Shown here piece after piece: positions 12,131-22,128 of a stretch of DNA of 64,000 nucleotides (position 1 is the first letter of the stretch; the number at the start of each line of letters is the position of its first letter). The DNA comes from Wolfiporia cocos (taxonomy: Eukaryota; Basidiomycota; Agaricomycetes; Polyporales; Phaeolaceae): NCBI GenBank assembly GCA_029448655.1, contig JACCLO010000005.1:2976001-3040000 (forward strand), in the 5' to 3' direction. The notes beneath the pieces were generated by a model. The model had not been told where the DNA came from. It saw only the letters and a program-made list of their open reading frames with translations, and did no database searches. Both the position numbers and the translations under genes were made by a program.

Positions 12131-12429
12131 GGTGTGTCGAGGTGAGGGCTGTGGGGATGCAAAATGACTATCCCGAATTGGTAGTCAGGACGCGGTCATG
12201 TGACGTGACGCGACGGGCGGGCAATCTGCAACATCGAGCGTCGAGACTTTCACAAGCACACATGAAATGAGGGTGTCCAATTTTTGATGTAGTATGAATC
12301 AAATGTGCCTGTACGCTGAAGGAATGGCGCTCCAACTTGCCTAGCACAAGAAACTTGCACAACAGCGTTCTGAAATCACGCTTGAGACCGCGTCTGCTTT
12401 TCGTGATCGAATGATGCAAAAGTAATACA
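12131..12429. other. upstream region of IMP3
   Basis: No gene seen. It should contain the IMP3 promoter. Confidence 0.4.
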
Positions 12430-12690
12430 GGAAGTTGGCTCGCGGGAAATACTCTCTGCCCGGCCACCAGTATCGGCTGCTGAGATTCTGGTGAGACACG
12501 CCAGATGTCTACCAGTAAAAGCCATCAAAGTCAGGTTTGGCCCGGAAACGAGGGACTTCAGCTTCAGTGCCGGAGATGCATCTGAATAAAATAAGATGCA
12601 TCTGCGCAAGAAATACCTGTGCGGGGTTCGAACACTTGACCTGGGATCAGCGAAGTCGCAACCTATACCAGTTCACCAGATGGTCTTGGT
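12430..12690 (-). mobile_element. tRNA-headed SINE-like element (copy 1)
   Basis: On the minus strand, a good pol III A box (TGGTGAACTGG, about 12671-12681) and B box (GTTCGAACCCC, about 12616-12626) lie at tRNA spacing. The acceptor and T stems do not pair well, so this is a tRNA-derived head rather than a working tRNA. Downstream come two copies of the palindrome AGATGCATCT (12594-12603 and 12574-12583) and then CCGGCACTGAAG. Copy 2 at 12960 has the same order in the opposite orientation. Outer borders are approximate and no target duplication was identified. Confidence 0.5.
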
Positions 12691-12959
12691 ATCCAGTCAC
12701 ATATTGTCCATGTAATGTCCTTTCATCGCCGTGGCTGTTGGTTGTCAAGTCACACCTTAGTGCGATGTTCCATATTGCCCTGTATGACAGCATCCCTACC
12801 TCATTGCAGATACATATGGGTTGTGGGATACATTAATAAAGAGATGCATTCTGAGTTCAAGGAACACTTGAGCTTACTGACATGAGCAGAATGTTTAAAA
12901 ATTTTTACAACTGTTATTATATCAACTACTGACTATGTATTTGCGCGGGATATTCCTTT

Positions 12960-13215
12960 CACTAACCGCTTTAGCTGAGTGGTTTCGGTTGCTGTTTCAC
13001 TGAGGTCTCATGGTTCCTGGTTCGATTCCCTGCTTGCGATGCTTTATTTTGGTACTAACGGGCGCCTAATCTCGATGACTTAGCCAGATGCATCTGCGGT
13101 ATCTCTAAAGATGCATCTGTGGCACTGAAACTCTACCGGAAACCAGCCTGCTCGGGGCCATTCTGGCCGATCACATACTCTGTCTGGAATGTCTGGTAAC
13201 ATTTTCGTGATTGCT
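12960..13215 (+). mobile_element. tRNA-headed SINE-like element (copy 2)
   Basis: An A box (TAGCTGAGTGG, about 12973-12983) and a perfect B box (GGTTCGATTCC, about 13019-13029) have tRNA-like spacing. The 5' and 3' acceptor arms do not pair, so I do not call a functional tRNA. As in copy 1, two AGATGCATCT palindromes follow (13086-13095 and 13109-13118), then GTGGCACTGAAAC. Related but diverged sequence continues to roughly 13215. The borders are estimates. Confidence 0.5.
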
Positions 13216-14039
13216 GAAGAGCCTGAGATACGGTGGGAAGGATAAGGCAAGCATACTTCGATGAATTGCCCCACTTAAGCTGTAGTATCTCTAGAACCCG
13301 TCAAGAGTATAAATTGGTCGTCTCTGGTTTATGAGTCGGGTTGTATGGGGATACGGCAGAGAGTAGCCATAAATTACGGATGACGTAATTATCAAAATCA
13401 GAGTGGATATAATATCGTGGTATGAGTGCTCCCTTTAATCAACATACTGACAGAGATTTTCGAGCACCGTGGAATTTGGAGGTGAATGGTCTGTCTCTAC
13501 TCACAAAATGATTCACCGTATCCAAAATGAACCGAGACCCAAGGTGAAACCGTCTTCACCAGATATGCGAAGGTTAGTAGTAGTGCACGATATGTTCTAT
13601 CGATACGAGGATAAAGCAACATTTGTGCAACGTGAACGAGCTTTATCACAATTAATCACTGCAGAGCGGATCGAAAGCATTATTTTCTGACGTAGAATTG
13701 TACACGCCCTGCAAAGCACTCCATTCGTTCAAGCAGTTCACAGCTCAATATTCCATCCTGCTACTGACCACTTGTGTTCTCGAGAAATTGCAGGAAAAAC
13801 ACGAGAGGGTCGTGCTGCTTGTTAATGCGATCAAAACTCGTGAATCCGGCGGACGGCGCAGGCAGCATAGTAGGGCTTTTAATGTTCCAACCAGATCAGC
13901 AGTTCTCAGTGAATGATAACTAACCCGCATATTCCGATGCAAGCGCATTGACTTGCGGTCTTCATCGGTGCATAGACCGTGGCTTATAAGTTCATGGCTG
14001 CAGTAGGCGTATACAGTTCGCGGAATTGGCTTTTGTGCT
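13216..14039. other. no gene assigned
   Basis: A 73-residue frame (13469-13690, plus strand) and a 72-residue frame (13698-13916) are open, but neither has a recognisable domain and no splice chain between them was convincing. They may be remnants of the decayed sequence that continues in the next feature. Confidence 0.3.
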
Positions 14040-14385
14040 GCAGCCATGTACCATGAGGGAAGCTACTGGTTATGCATGAAAGCGATCTTGTGCTACGCGC
14101 TCGTGACAATGTAGATGAAGGCATTCGTGATCTGCTCTCCTCTAAAGCCTGCGCTAATGCGACGATCCAACTCAATCTCTGAGTCCGGTCACTACGTAAA
14201 CATGCTGAGGATCTATTTTGTCATGCGCAAACATACTATTCGGAGGTCACTATTGACATGCATTGTAAGAGACATTTCAGCGCTACCGCATTATGCCAGC
14301 ATCTATACACAGCTGTTGTGAGCCTCATAACGAAGGAAACGCCACATTCGCACGCACGTGGTTGAACGCTGAACGCGTTCGAACG
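14040..14385 (+). repeat. decayed dispersed repeat, copy A
   Basis: This matches 18560-18890 in the same orientation over most of its length. Shared blocks include GCTAATGCGACGATCCA, CATGCTGAGGAT, GAGGTCACTA and TATGCCAGCATCTATACAC. In frame it reads DLVLRARDNVDEGIRDLL and ALCQHLYTAVV, but a TGA interrupts it. It could be a pair of gene fragments from one family, or decayed LTRs around the 4.2 kb between them. Confidence 0.65.
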
Positions 14386-14566
14386 GCGATGCGACTGTAA
14401 CTCGTGAGACTGAAGTCTGGAAGTCCCATCAATCGATCAATCGACAGATCACCTGAAGGTGTCCTAAGCGAGCTCGCATCGGTGCCACCGACTCATCGTC
14501 ACCGCACCTCCCTGAACAGAGCAAGCGACGTCTCACTTCGCACGATCGCATTGCAGCAGCCGCCCC

Positions 14567-14630
14567 CTGGGGGTGCGATCCCGCCGTCTGGGGGTGCGAT
14601 CCCGCCGTCTGGGGGTGCGATCCCCGCCGT
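14567..14630 (+). repeat. 21-bp tandem triplication
   Basis: Three head-to-tail copies of GGGGGTGCGATCCCGCCGTCT, the first and last slightly altered. In one plus-strand frame they encode a PPSGGAI heptapeptide repeat, but no larger gene was recognised. Confidence 0.85.
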
Positions 14631-14639
14631 GTAGAATTC

Positions 14640-16240
14640 GGTACTGCCTGCTGCCGTTAGCCGAAGCGGCCACGGTTCCGTGACGAGGTTATTACGTAGT
14701 GATGCTATTACGTAGCGATGCCGCGTTCGCGAGCGAGCCGTCGGCTGCACCGGTCGCTAATTTGATCTGATCCCCAGATCCGGGATTCGTTAGTGTAATG
14801 TTGTTGTATCTGAGACCCTGCGCACCGAACTCGCCCCGGGAATCAGACAAGTTTGGACCGGTCACCGATCTCGATCCTCCAGAACACGAGGCTACGGGTC
14901 GTTGAGCGCGCCGCACGCATCGCCCGATCCGTGCAGATCGCCCGATTCGTGCAGATCGCGGTGCACAATGGTGTTCCCGCGTCCAGCGACGACGTCAGGC
15001 CGGTGGTCGTCGATGAAGCAACAGTTGTTAGACCACGATCGCAACGTACGAGGCCTTTCGTCCAAAGTTCTGCCTGCGCTGACGAGCACGAGGAGGAAAC
15101 AGTGATGTGACGAGGTGAGGGAGGTCATGGAACGAGTGCTGCAGTTCTTCCGTAGAGTTTCTGATCTGCTACTGTATTGGTTTAGGCGACGATTCGACGT
15201 AATATCGCTAGAGGCGATTATGGGGTGCACATTCGAACGGTACGTACACGCGTCGAACAGCTGATCCCAACTTCCGATTGACCGGAGGTGATTAGCCGAG
15301 CGGGCGTCTGATAGAACACGTCGCGAATTGGGGCCTCGATGGGCGAGAATGAGGCTGGAAACTCACCGCACGGACCAGGCTGGACGCGCATAAGAGGTCG
15401 GCCTTGTGCCCGTATGCTCTTCGTCGGCTTCCCCGCTTCGTGCTCAACTGTCTCCCGTTGGGCTCGCTCTAGCTTGCCTGCCATGGCTATCAGGTCTGGT
15501 AAGTTGTGATGTTCCCTGCTCTCGTCATAATCATCTAACCACTGTGTTCTGTAGACCAATGCACCTCTTCACTCGTTTGAGGCCGGCATCACGCTGACCA
15601 TCGCTTTGTTCATTAGATCACGCCGTACACGTTGGTAGTACAACGATCAAAGGTGCGATGTCTGTCCTTGATCCCATTGTAGCTGATCCTCTATCGCGTT
15701 GCACTGATCATGTACCGATCACGATCGGCGCTACATATGCTACGCGCGTTCGTTGTCGTTGACACTTGCGCATTGAAGGCGAACGTCGCTTGTGCATGCC
15801 TCGCCCTCGAACTGACTCGCTATCGTCATTAGATCTGAATTTGACCCCCTCCGTGCGACGCTTGGTGGCGATCGTTGCTCCGCTTTTGGGCGCTCATCTT
15901 GGTGACAGTATGTAGTATGGTACCTTCTTCTTCATATCTGTTGTCTGGCTCACAATTCACGTCGCAGCTAGTATATTATCAATTAATACATACAGTACAT
16001 ATCATGTAGTGTAGCCGTAGATGGTCCGCGCCGGGACAGCGTCCAAAGGGTGCCACGGCGCGACGGCTGGGCATCGCAAACGGGCGGGTGCCGTGCCGTG
16101 CCGTGCCGCTCTGTCGTCCATGTCGCACGCGGTGTGTCTGGCAGCGGCGAGCCACGGCACACAAGCCATCCATCTCGTCGCGCACAAGGCGCGTCTGACG
16201 CTGTGCGCGCCCAGCGGCCCGGGTCGAACATGTGCACGAC
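14640..16240. other. gene-poor stretch, no gene recognised
   Basis: Frames such as 15218-15559 on the minus strand (WLDDYDESREHHNLPDLI) are open, but I recognise no family. It might be further retroelement debris, without enough signal to say so. Confidence 0.3.
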
Positions 16241-16830
16241 CGCGATCGCGGCGGCCCACCTTGGCCGTCACGCGCACTCGTCCGTCACAGTGAGATAGCA
16301 TGCGAGACACCGCCCACCTCGTCGTCCTGGCTGCAACTGAGCCAGCGCCTCCCGCGGGTAAGCGCGCGAACACGATGGCGACGACGCGCCTTCGCCCCAG
16401 CACGTACTCGTCCGTCGCAGCGAGAAAGCACACTGAGAGGACGCACCTGAACTGTCATCCCGGCGGCGAGACTCGGCACTCAACCCATCCGTCTCGTCCA
16501 AGCGCAGCGCGCCCGTCCACGGCGAGACCCGGTTGGTGGCGTGCGTTCTGTCCCAGCTGCAACTCAGCCGGCGCGCCCAGCGGCCGCCAGATCACGACGT
16601 TGCCCTGCCGCGCGCGCTCGTCCGTCGCAGTGAGAGAGCATCTGAAGCAAACCCACCTGAGTTGTCGTCGCGCCCATTTCGCCGTCCTGGCTGCAACCGA
16701 GCCAGCGCACTCCGCAAACGTGCGCCCGATCACGATGCCGGCGGCACGCCTTCGCCGCAGCGCGTACTCGTCCGTCGCAGCGAGAAAGAAGCACGTTGGG
16801 AGAACCCACCTGAGCCGGAGTGCCGCCTAC
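16240..16830. repeat. GC-rich degenerate tandem repeat
   Basis: A module recurs near 16271, 16401, 16611 and 16761: GCGTACTCGTCCGTCGCAG followed by GAGAAAGCA-like sequence and a CACCTGA block. Each is preceded by a CCTGGCTGCAAC.GAGCCAGC-type block. The spacing is irregular (about 130, 210 and 150 bases). Long frames on both strands are by-products of high GC and share the repeat. I see no real protein. Confidence 0.6.
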
Positions 16831-18559
16831 CTCGCCCTGCACAGCGATCGCCATGCTGGCGTCCGGTGAGCGGCGGGCACGAGTCCGCGCGAGACGCCAT
16901 CGCGTGCGCCACGTCGGCGTGCATACGACGCTGCGGTGGGACGAGCAGGCAGCCCTTGGCAGAGCCTCTGCCGTTCGTGTGCGGGGTGCTCGGCATCGTG
17001 CGCTCTCTCCCAGTCGCAACGGACGCCGCCTGCCCGACGATCGGAGTGAATGGGCACGCGACGTCGGTCCCGGCAGGCCCTCCTCTGAGCGTCCGTTTGA
17101 GCAGAGAGAGTATGCAGAAGGACACGCCTACCCAAGTTGCCACGCCCCCGGCGCCGTCGGCGTAGACCTCGTCGACTGAGGTGATCGCTTTGCCGACGCG
17201 TCTCTCGGCTGAACGGCACGGGGGCATGCACCGGCGACCCCGCTGCGCTCGGGCAGGGCCTTCACCTCGCTTGTGCCCGTGCCGCGTTGAACGCGCCGGT
17301 GCCGTGCTATCGCTGAATGAATGAGTGTGATCGGAGAGCGCGCGCGCGCGGAGCGGAAAGGACGCGAACACCGTGAAGCAGCGTCGCCGGCGCCGACCTG
17401 TGGCGGTCGGGCGGCAGCGCAATGGCCCTGGACGCGCCGTGCAAGCCTCGGCCGTCGCATCCGTGTAGCACATTTCCTGCGCGAGAACGGCGCGAGTCCG
17501 AGCGGATAGAGGCGACGCTCCAGAAGTGTATGGCGTGGCGTGAACCGCAAACCAGCGGCGGGCAACGCGACGTCCACCGAAAGGCGCGCCGCGGCCGTCC
17601 AGAGACGACGTGCAAGGCTAGCGAGCGAGGCGGAGGGGCGAGCGTCGCAGCAACGACATGGTCTGCGGAGTGCACGGAACCCATGTTTTTCACGAGAAGG
17701 CGAGGGCCGGTCTATCCTGATCGTACGGCGGCGTGTGCTAATAGTGGGCCTTGTCTTCGTGCTGTTCTTGATGACCCAGATGATACTGCTCGAACTACGT
17801 TGATGTTATCTTTCTGCAGTCAAGTAACGCGTGCCCGTTCGTCATCCATCTCCTCGACGACGATCTTGTTGAGCAAACAACTGAGGGACTCGTCCGAGTC
17901 CTGGTCCATCGACCCGCGGAAGAGCTCGTGAGCTCGCGCAGCGCGGACAGCAGCGTCGGCGGCGGGATCGCCGCCAGGCGCCGCGACGACGCGGTGCAGG
18001 AGGACGGTCACCCGCGCTAGACAGCACACCTCTGCGGGCCACACGCACAGCAACGGCCCCGTGCGCGGCGTCACCACGCCATTCTGCACGGAGTGCCGCA
18101 GGTACGGCGGGCAGCACTCGCCGAACGCCTCGATCAGGTTGGTTCATCGACATGAACGCAGGTGTCTCGCCGCTCGCGGATGTCCTTGGCCACCATCTGG
18201 CCCGCGCCGTCGCCGCCGCTGCGAGACGCGACCGTGCTCGGGTCGCCCGAGTACGACGACTTGGTGCGAACGCGCGAGCTGAAGCTCTTGGCGCGCGACG
18301 GCAGGAGACGCGACGTAGAGCACGAACGCGTGCGCGATGCCTGGCGGGCGGTTCGTGAGGACGTCCCGGTCGTGCGACCACCGTCGCGATGTGCGGTCGA
18401 CATACACCTCTGAAAGCGCTGGGCTGTCGTACGCCGAACCGTGGGCGACATGGCCCCTGCTCGTATCGCTCGCTGGGAAGGGCGTCGGCTGCGATACGTC
18501 TAGCAGCAGCGCCCAGCCATGTCCGCGGCCTGCGGTGCGCTCTGGGGCTGTCTGCGATC
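16831..18559. other. GC-rich stretch with overlapping open frames, no gene assigned
   Basis: Several frames over 200 residues overlap on both strands, with arginine/alanine-rich low-complexity translations typical of GC-rich non-coding DNA. The most protein-like segment is on the minus strand at 17820-18130, where SMDQDSDESLSCLLNKIVVEE has balanced composition. It may be the end of a decayed gene of unknown family. Confidence 0.35.
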
Positions 18560-18890
18560 AACCATGTACCGGGTCTTCCATGTGCATGAGGGAGGTTGCG
18601 GATCTTGCATGAAGGCGATGTCGTGCTACGCGCTCACCATGAAGGCATTTGTCATCTGCTGGCCTCGCTAATGCGACGATCCATATCAATTCAGAGTTCG
18701 GCCACTATGCTGAGGATATACTCTGTCCTGCCCATTGGGAGGTCACTACTGACATGCATCGTACGAGTACTGCTGCGCTACCGACATTATGCCAGCATCT
18801 ATACACGACTGTTGTTGAGCAGTTGAAGGGAGCGAGATGCAACGAATGAGGAAACGCCGCACTCGCACGTACGTGATTGAACGCGTCGAG
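18560..18890 (+). repeat. decayed dispersed repeat, copy B
   Basis: A direct repeat of 14040-14385, with small deletions relative to it. One frame here reads ANATIHINSEFGHYAED followed by ALPTLCQHLYTTVVEQL without the stop found in copy A, but the upstream DVVLRA part is in another frame. So this copy is also broken. Confidence 0.65.
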
Positions 18891-20386
18891 GCACCTCAGC
18901 CCGGCGTTTGCCCATCGTCCTCGCGCGGCCCTGGGATGCCGAGTGTTTTGCTCGCCCTCAGAGTCTGCACGCGCGCATGATCCGCGAGATTCGACTGAAT
19001 AGGGCGAGAGATAAGCGTGCGCGTCCCCTCGCGCGCTGCGGGCAGGCCGCTATCTCCATGCCGAGGCTCTCGGGGCTTCTGAGAGGACGAAGCAGGCACG
19101 CGGGCGGGAGGAGCTTGGATCGCGGGCCATCTGACCGCGCGTATGACGTCCGTGCGTACGTACAGATTGGTCGTCCGGGGGGTGTCGCGTTCGAGGGACT
19201 CTGCGGGACGAATAGTGATGGTGAGCGGGTGCGATGCGGCAGGCGACGGGGCGTGCTGCGCGGAGGGGTGGACGACGTAGTCTAAAGCCTGTCGGGGCTT
19301 TCGCTGTTCGCCGGGGCGGGGCGTGCGAGGGGCGTGCGAGGAGTGATTTGGTGCAGGCTCAGCGCGCGCACATGGACACCACAAGCGGGGGCGACGTCGG
19401 CGCATGGACGTCGAGGGCGGGCGAGGCTGGCGTTGAGCGATGGCAGGAGACGGACACGCGGGCGGCCGATGCCCTTCGCCCTTCTATGGGCGCCTGTCCT
19501 CCGCATGATCAGTGCACGCTCGCGGGTGCCCAACGCGACCCAGAGGCCGACGCTGGATAGCGGGATATGCGGGTACAGCAGGCCCGGATATGCGCGCGAG
19601 ATTGCGTTCGGGCGCGCGCGAGCTCTGCTGATCGTCCGAGCACACACACCCGTAGCATATAGAACGCATCGAGTGGCGGCGCGCGATAGCATGAAAATGC
19701 GCATTTTCAAATCGTCGGGCGGTACAACGTCCGCACTGACTCGCGCGCGTCAGGTAAGCTGGATATCCCTGCGGTGGAGATGCACTGGCGGACGGAGCTG
19801 CGGGAGCTGGGAGAGCTCTCATTCGCCACCAAGTTGCGCCTGTTGCACCCAACATCGGGCCACAGAGCATCCTGTGTGCAGCGCCTCTGCTCAGCGCTCG
19901 CAGCGGCCGGATAGCCTGGCTCTGCGGCGCAAACTCTGCGGCGCAACCGCACACGCCGGTGCGCCAGAGCCAGGCTATCCGCCGCGCAGAGCATCGCAGA
20001 CGGGCAGAACACAATACGAGGGCCAATTTACGTGTGATCGCCAACTCGGGGAGGGTGGCGTGCGAGAAGCAGTGCCGTCGCGAGCGTGCGAGTGTGAGAG
20101 ACGCCCAGGTCTGCCCGCCCTCGTCTTCTCCCCTCGTGTCGTCCTCGCCCTCGAGTCCGTCGGGCACAGGTCAGTCTCCGTCCTGCTCGGCCGCGGTCCT
20201 GCCTGACCTCCCCGTGTCGCGCGCACAGTCGTACTTCTACTTCCAGTCCCCCTGCGCCGAAGCCTGCGATATTACACAGTCGCGCAGGCTCCTTCCTTTC
20301 TGCATGCGAGCCCCCCCGCGCGCCCACACCCGGCCAGCACCCCTTCGCGTCCCCCCGCGCCCGTCCGGCGACTCGCCAGCGCACCG
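18891..20386. other. GC-rich region upstream of the LDB1-like gene
   Basis: No gene recognised. Long frames on both strands are low complexity and unconvincing. The proximal part should hold the promoter and 5' UTR of the next gene. Confidence 0.35.
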
Positions 20387-22089
20387 ATGAACACGACGCC
20401 CGACATGCTCCGGTCGAACATGTCGATGGGCGTGATGAACGCGCACTTCCTCCCGCAGCCGCCGCAACAGCACCCGCCCGGGCAGCTGCCCCAGTCGCAG
20501 ATGAACTTTCTCCAGAACGGGCAGGGCCAGAACGGGCAGGCTGTCGGCGGCCTGCTCGGGGGCGGGCAGGCGGTCAACGGCAACCTGTACCCCCCGCTGC
20601 AGCTGCAGCAGGCGAACCACGCCGGCCGCCAGCACGTCCTGATGCAGCAGGCGCAGCAAACGCAGAACGGACGCGGCGGGACACCGAACCACGTCAACGG
20701 GATGGGGTTCAATCTGAGCTTCGGCGGGGCGGCGGCTGGCGGCGGGGTGGGCGGGGCGGGCGGAGGGATGAACGTCAACGGGATGAACGTCAACGGGATG
20801 CCGCAGCTCCGGCGCGTAGCCTCTCAGCCGCAGGCGCAGGGTCCGCCGCCGCCACCCGGGCAAGGCCCAGGCCACCTGGCTGGGATGGGAATGGGCGGCG
20901 GGGGCGGGATGAGCGGGCTGAACGGGATGAACATGGGCATGGGCATGGGCCCGCACGGGCGGCCGATGCACCAAGGCCCGCCACCGCACCTGAGCGCGAT
21001 GCGACCACAGCAGCAACAGCAACAGCAGCAACAGCAGCAACAACAGCAGCAGCAGCAACAACAGCAGCAGCAACAGCAGCAGCAGCAGCACGGCGGGTTC
21101 CCAGGGCCGCTCTCCGCGGACGTGACGGCGATGCTTTCGCGCGGGCAGCCACACAACATGCTGCCCGGGCAGGGCGCTCTGCAGGGCGGGCTCGCGAACG
21201 GCCTGGCGGGGCAGCACAGCCGGGCGGCGTCGGCGCAACAGGCGGCGCTGATGTCGGGCCTGCAGCAGTCTGCGGGCCTTGGGCAGGGGCACGGGCCCGG
21301 GATGCAGCCGGGGATGCAGCAGAACGGGTTCAGCCCGCCTCTGGGCCTCGGGCACCCGCCGCACCCGCCGCACCCGTCGCAGCTCGGGGCGTCCCCCCAC
21401 AGCAACGGGACGCACTCGCAGAGCCACACGCCGGCGGGCCACCCGCCGCCCAACATGGGGCCGAACGGCGTGGGCCCGCCTCCCGCGGCGGGCCCCCCGC
21501 AGCGCGTGGACAGCGCGTTGCTGATGAACTTCCAGAACCAGCGGTTCCCACCCAGCAGCGGCGGGATGGGCGGCGGGATGCACAACGGCGGGTACGGGTT
21601 CCCGTCGCAGACACCGACGGCCGTGGGCCAGCCCGGGGCGGGCGGTGCGCCCGGGGCCGGGCCGCTGATGACGACGCCCGCACAGCTGCTCGCGTCGCAG
21701 GGCCCGCCGGACGGCTTCGGGTTCGGCCAGCGCCCGCAGACGTTCACGCCGCACCCGCAGCAACACCATGCGTCGCCCCGCCCGGACCACCTCGTGCACC
21801 GGCCGCAGTCGCAGCAGGGCGCGCCCCGCCAGTCTCCCCCGCAGCAGCAGCAGGGCGGCCGTACCCCGCGCCAAGTGCCGCCCCCCCTGCCGAACATCAT
21901 GCAGCCCCGCCTCCAGGGCATGCCAAATCAGCCTGGCCCATCACAGCCACCACAGCCGCCTCACCCGCCCCATCCCCCACCTCCCCTTCAGGCACAACAG
22001 CAGCAGCCACAGCCGCCGCCGCCGCAGCAACAACAACAGCAGCAGCAGCAGCAGCAGCAACAACAACAACAACAGGCTCAACAGCAGGC

Positions 22090-22128
<39 letters not shown>

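Noticed and set aside
12610..12690. Possible functional tRNA gene on the minus strand
   Set aside because: Same reasons: pol III boxes without a cloverleaf.
12966..13041. Possible functional tRNA gene
   Set aside because: A and B boxes are good, but the acceptor and T stems do not pair and no clear anticodon arm forms. It fits a SINE head better.
16300..17577. Several overlapping frames of 120-250 residues on both strands
   Set aside because: All are Arg/Ala-rich and share the underlying tandem repeat; none has a domain or a consistent start and splice pattern.
17842..18561. 239-residue minus-strand frame
   Set aside because: Composition is typical of GC-rich noise. A short segment in a neighbouring frame looks more protein-like, but no family was recognised.
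20237..21874. 545-residue open frame on the minus strand
   Set aside because: It lies opposite the GC- and CAG-rich LDB1-like gene. The long Leu runs are the complement of the polyglutamine tract, and the LDB protein has domain support.
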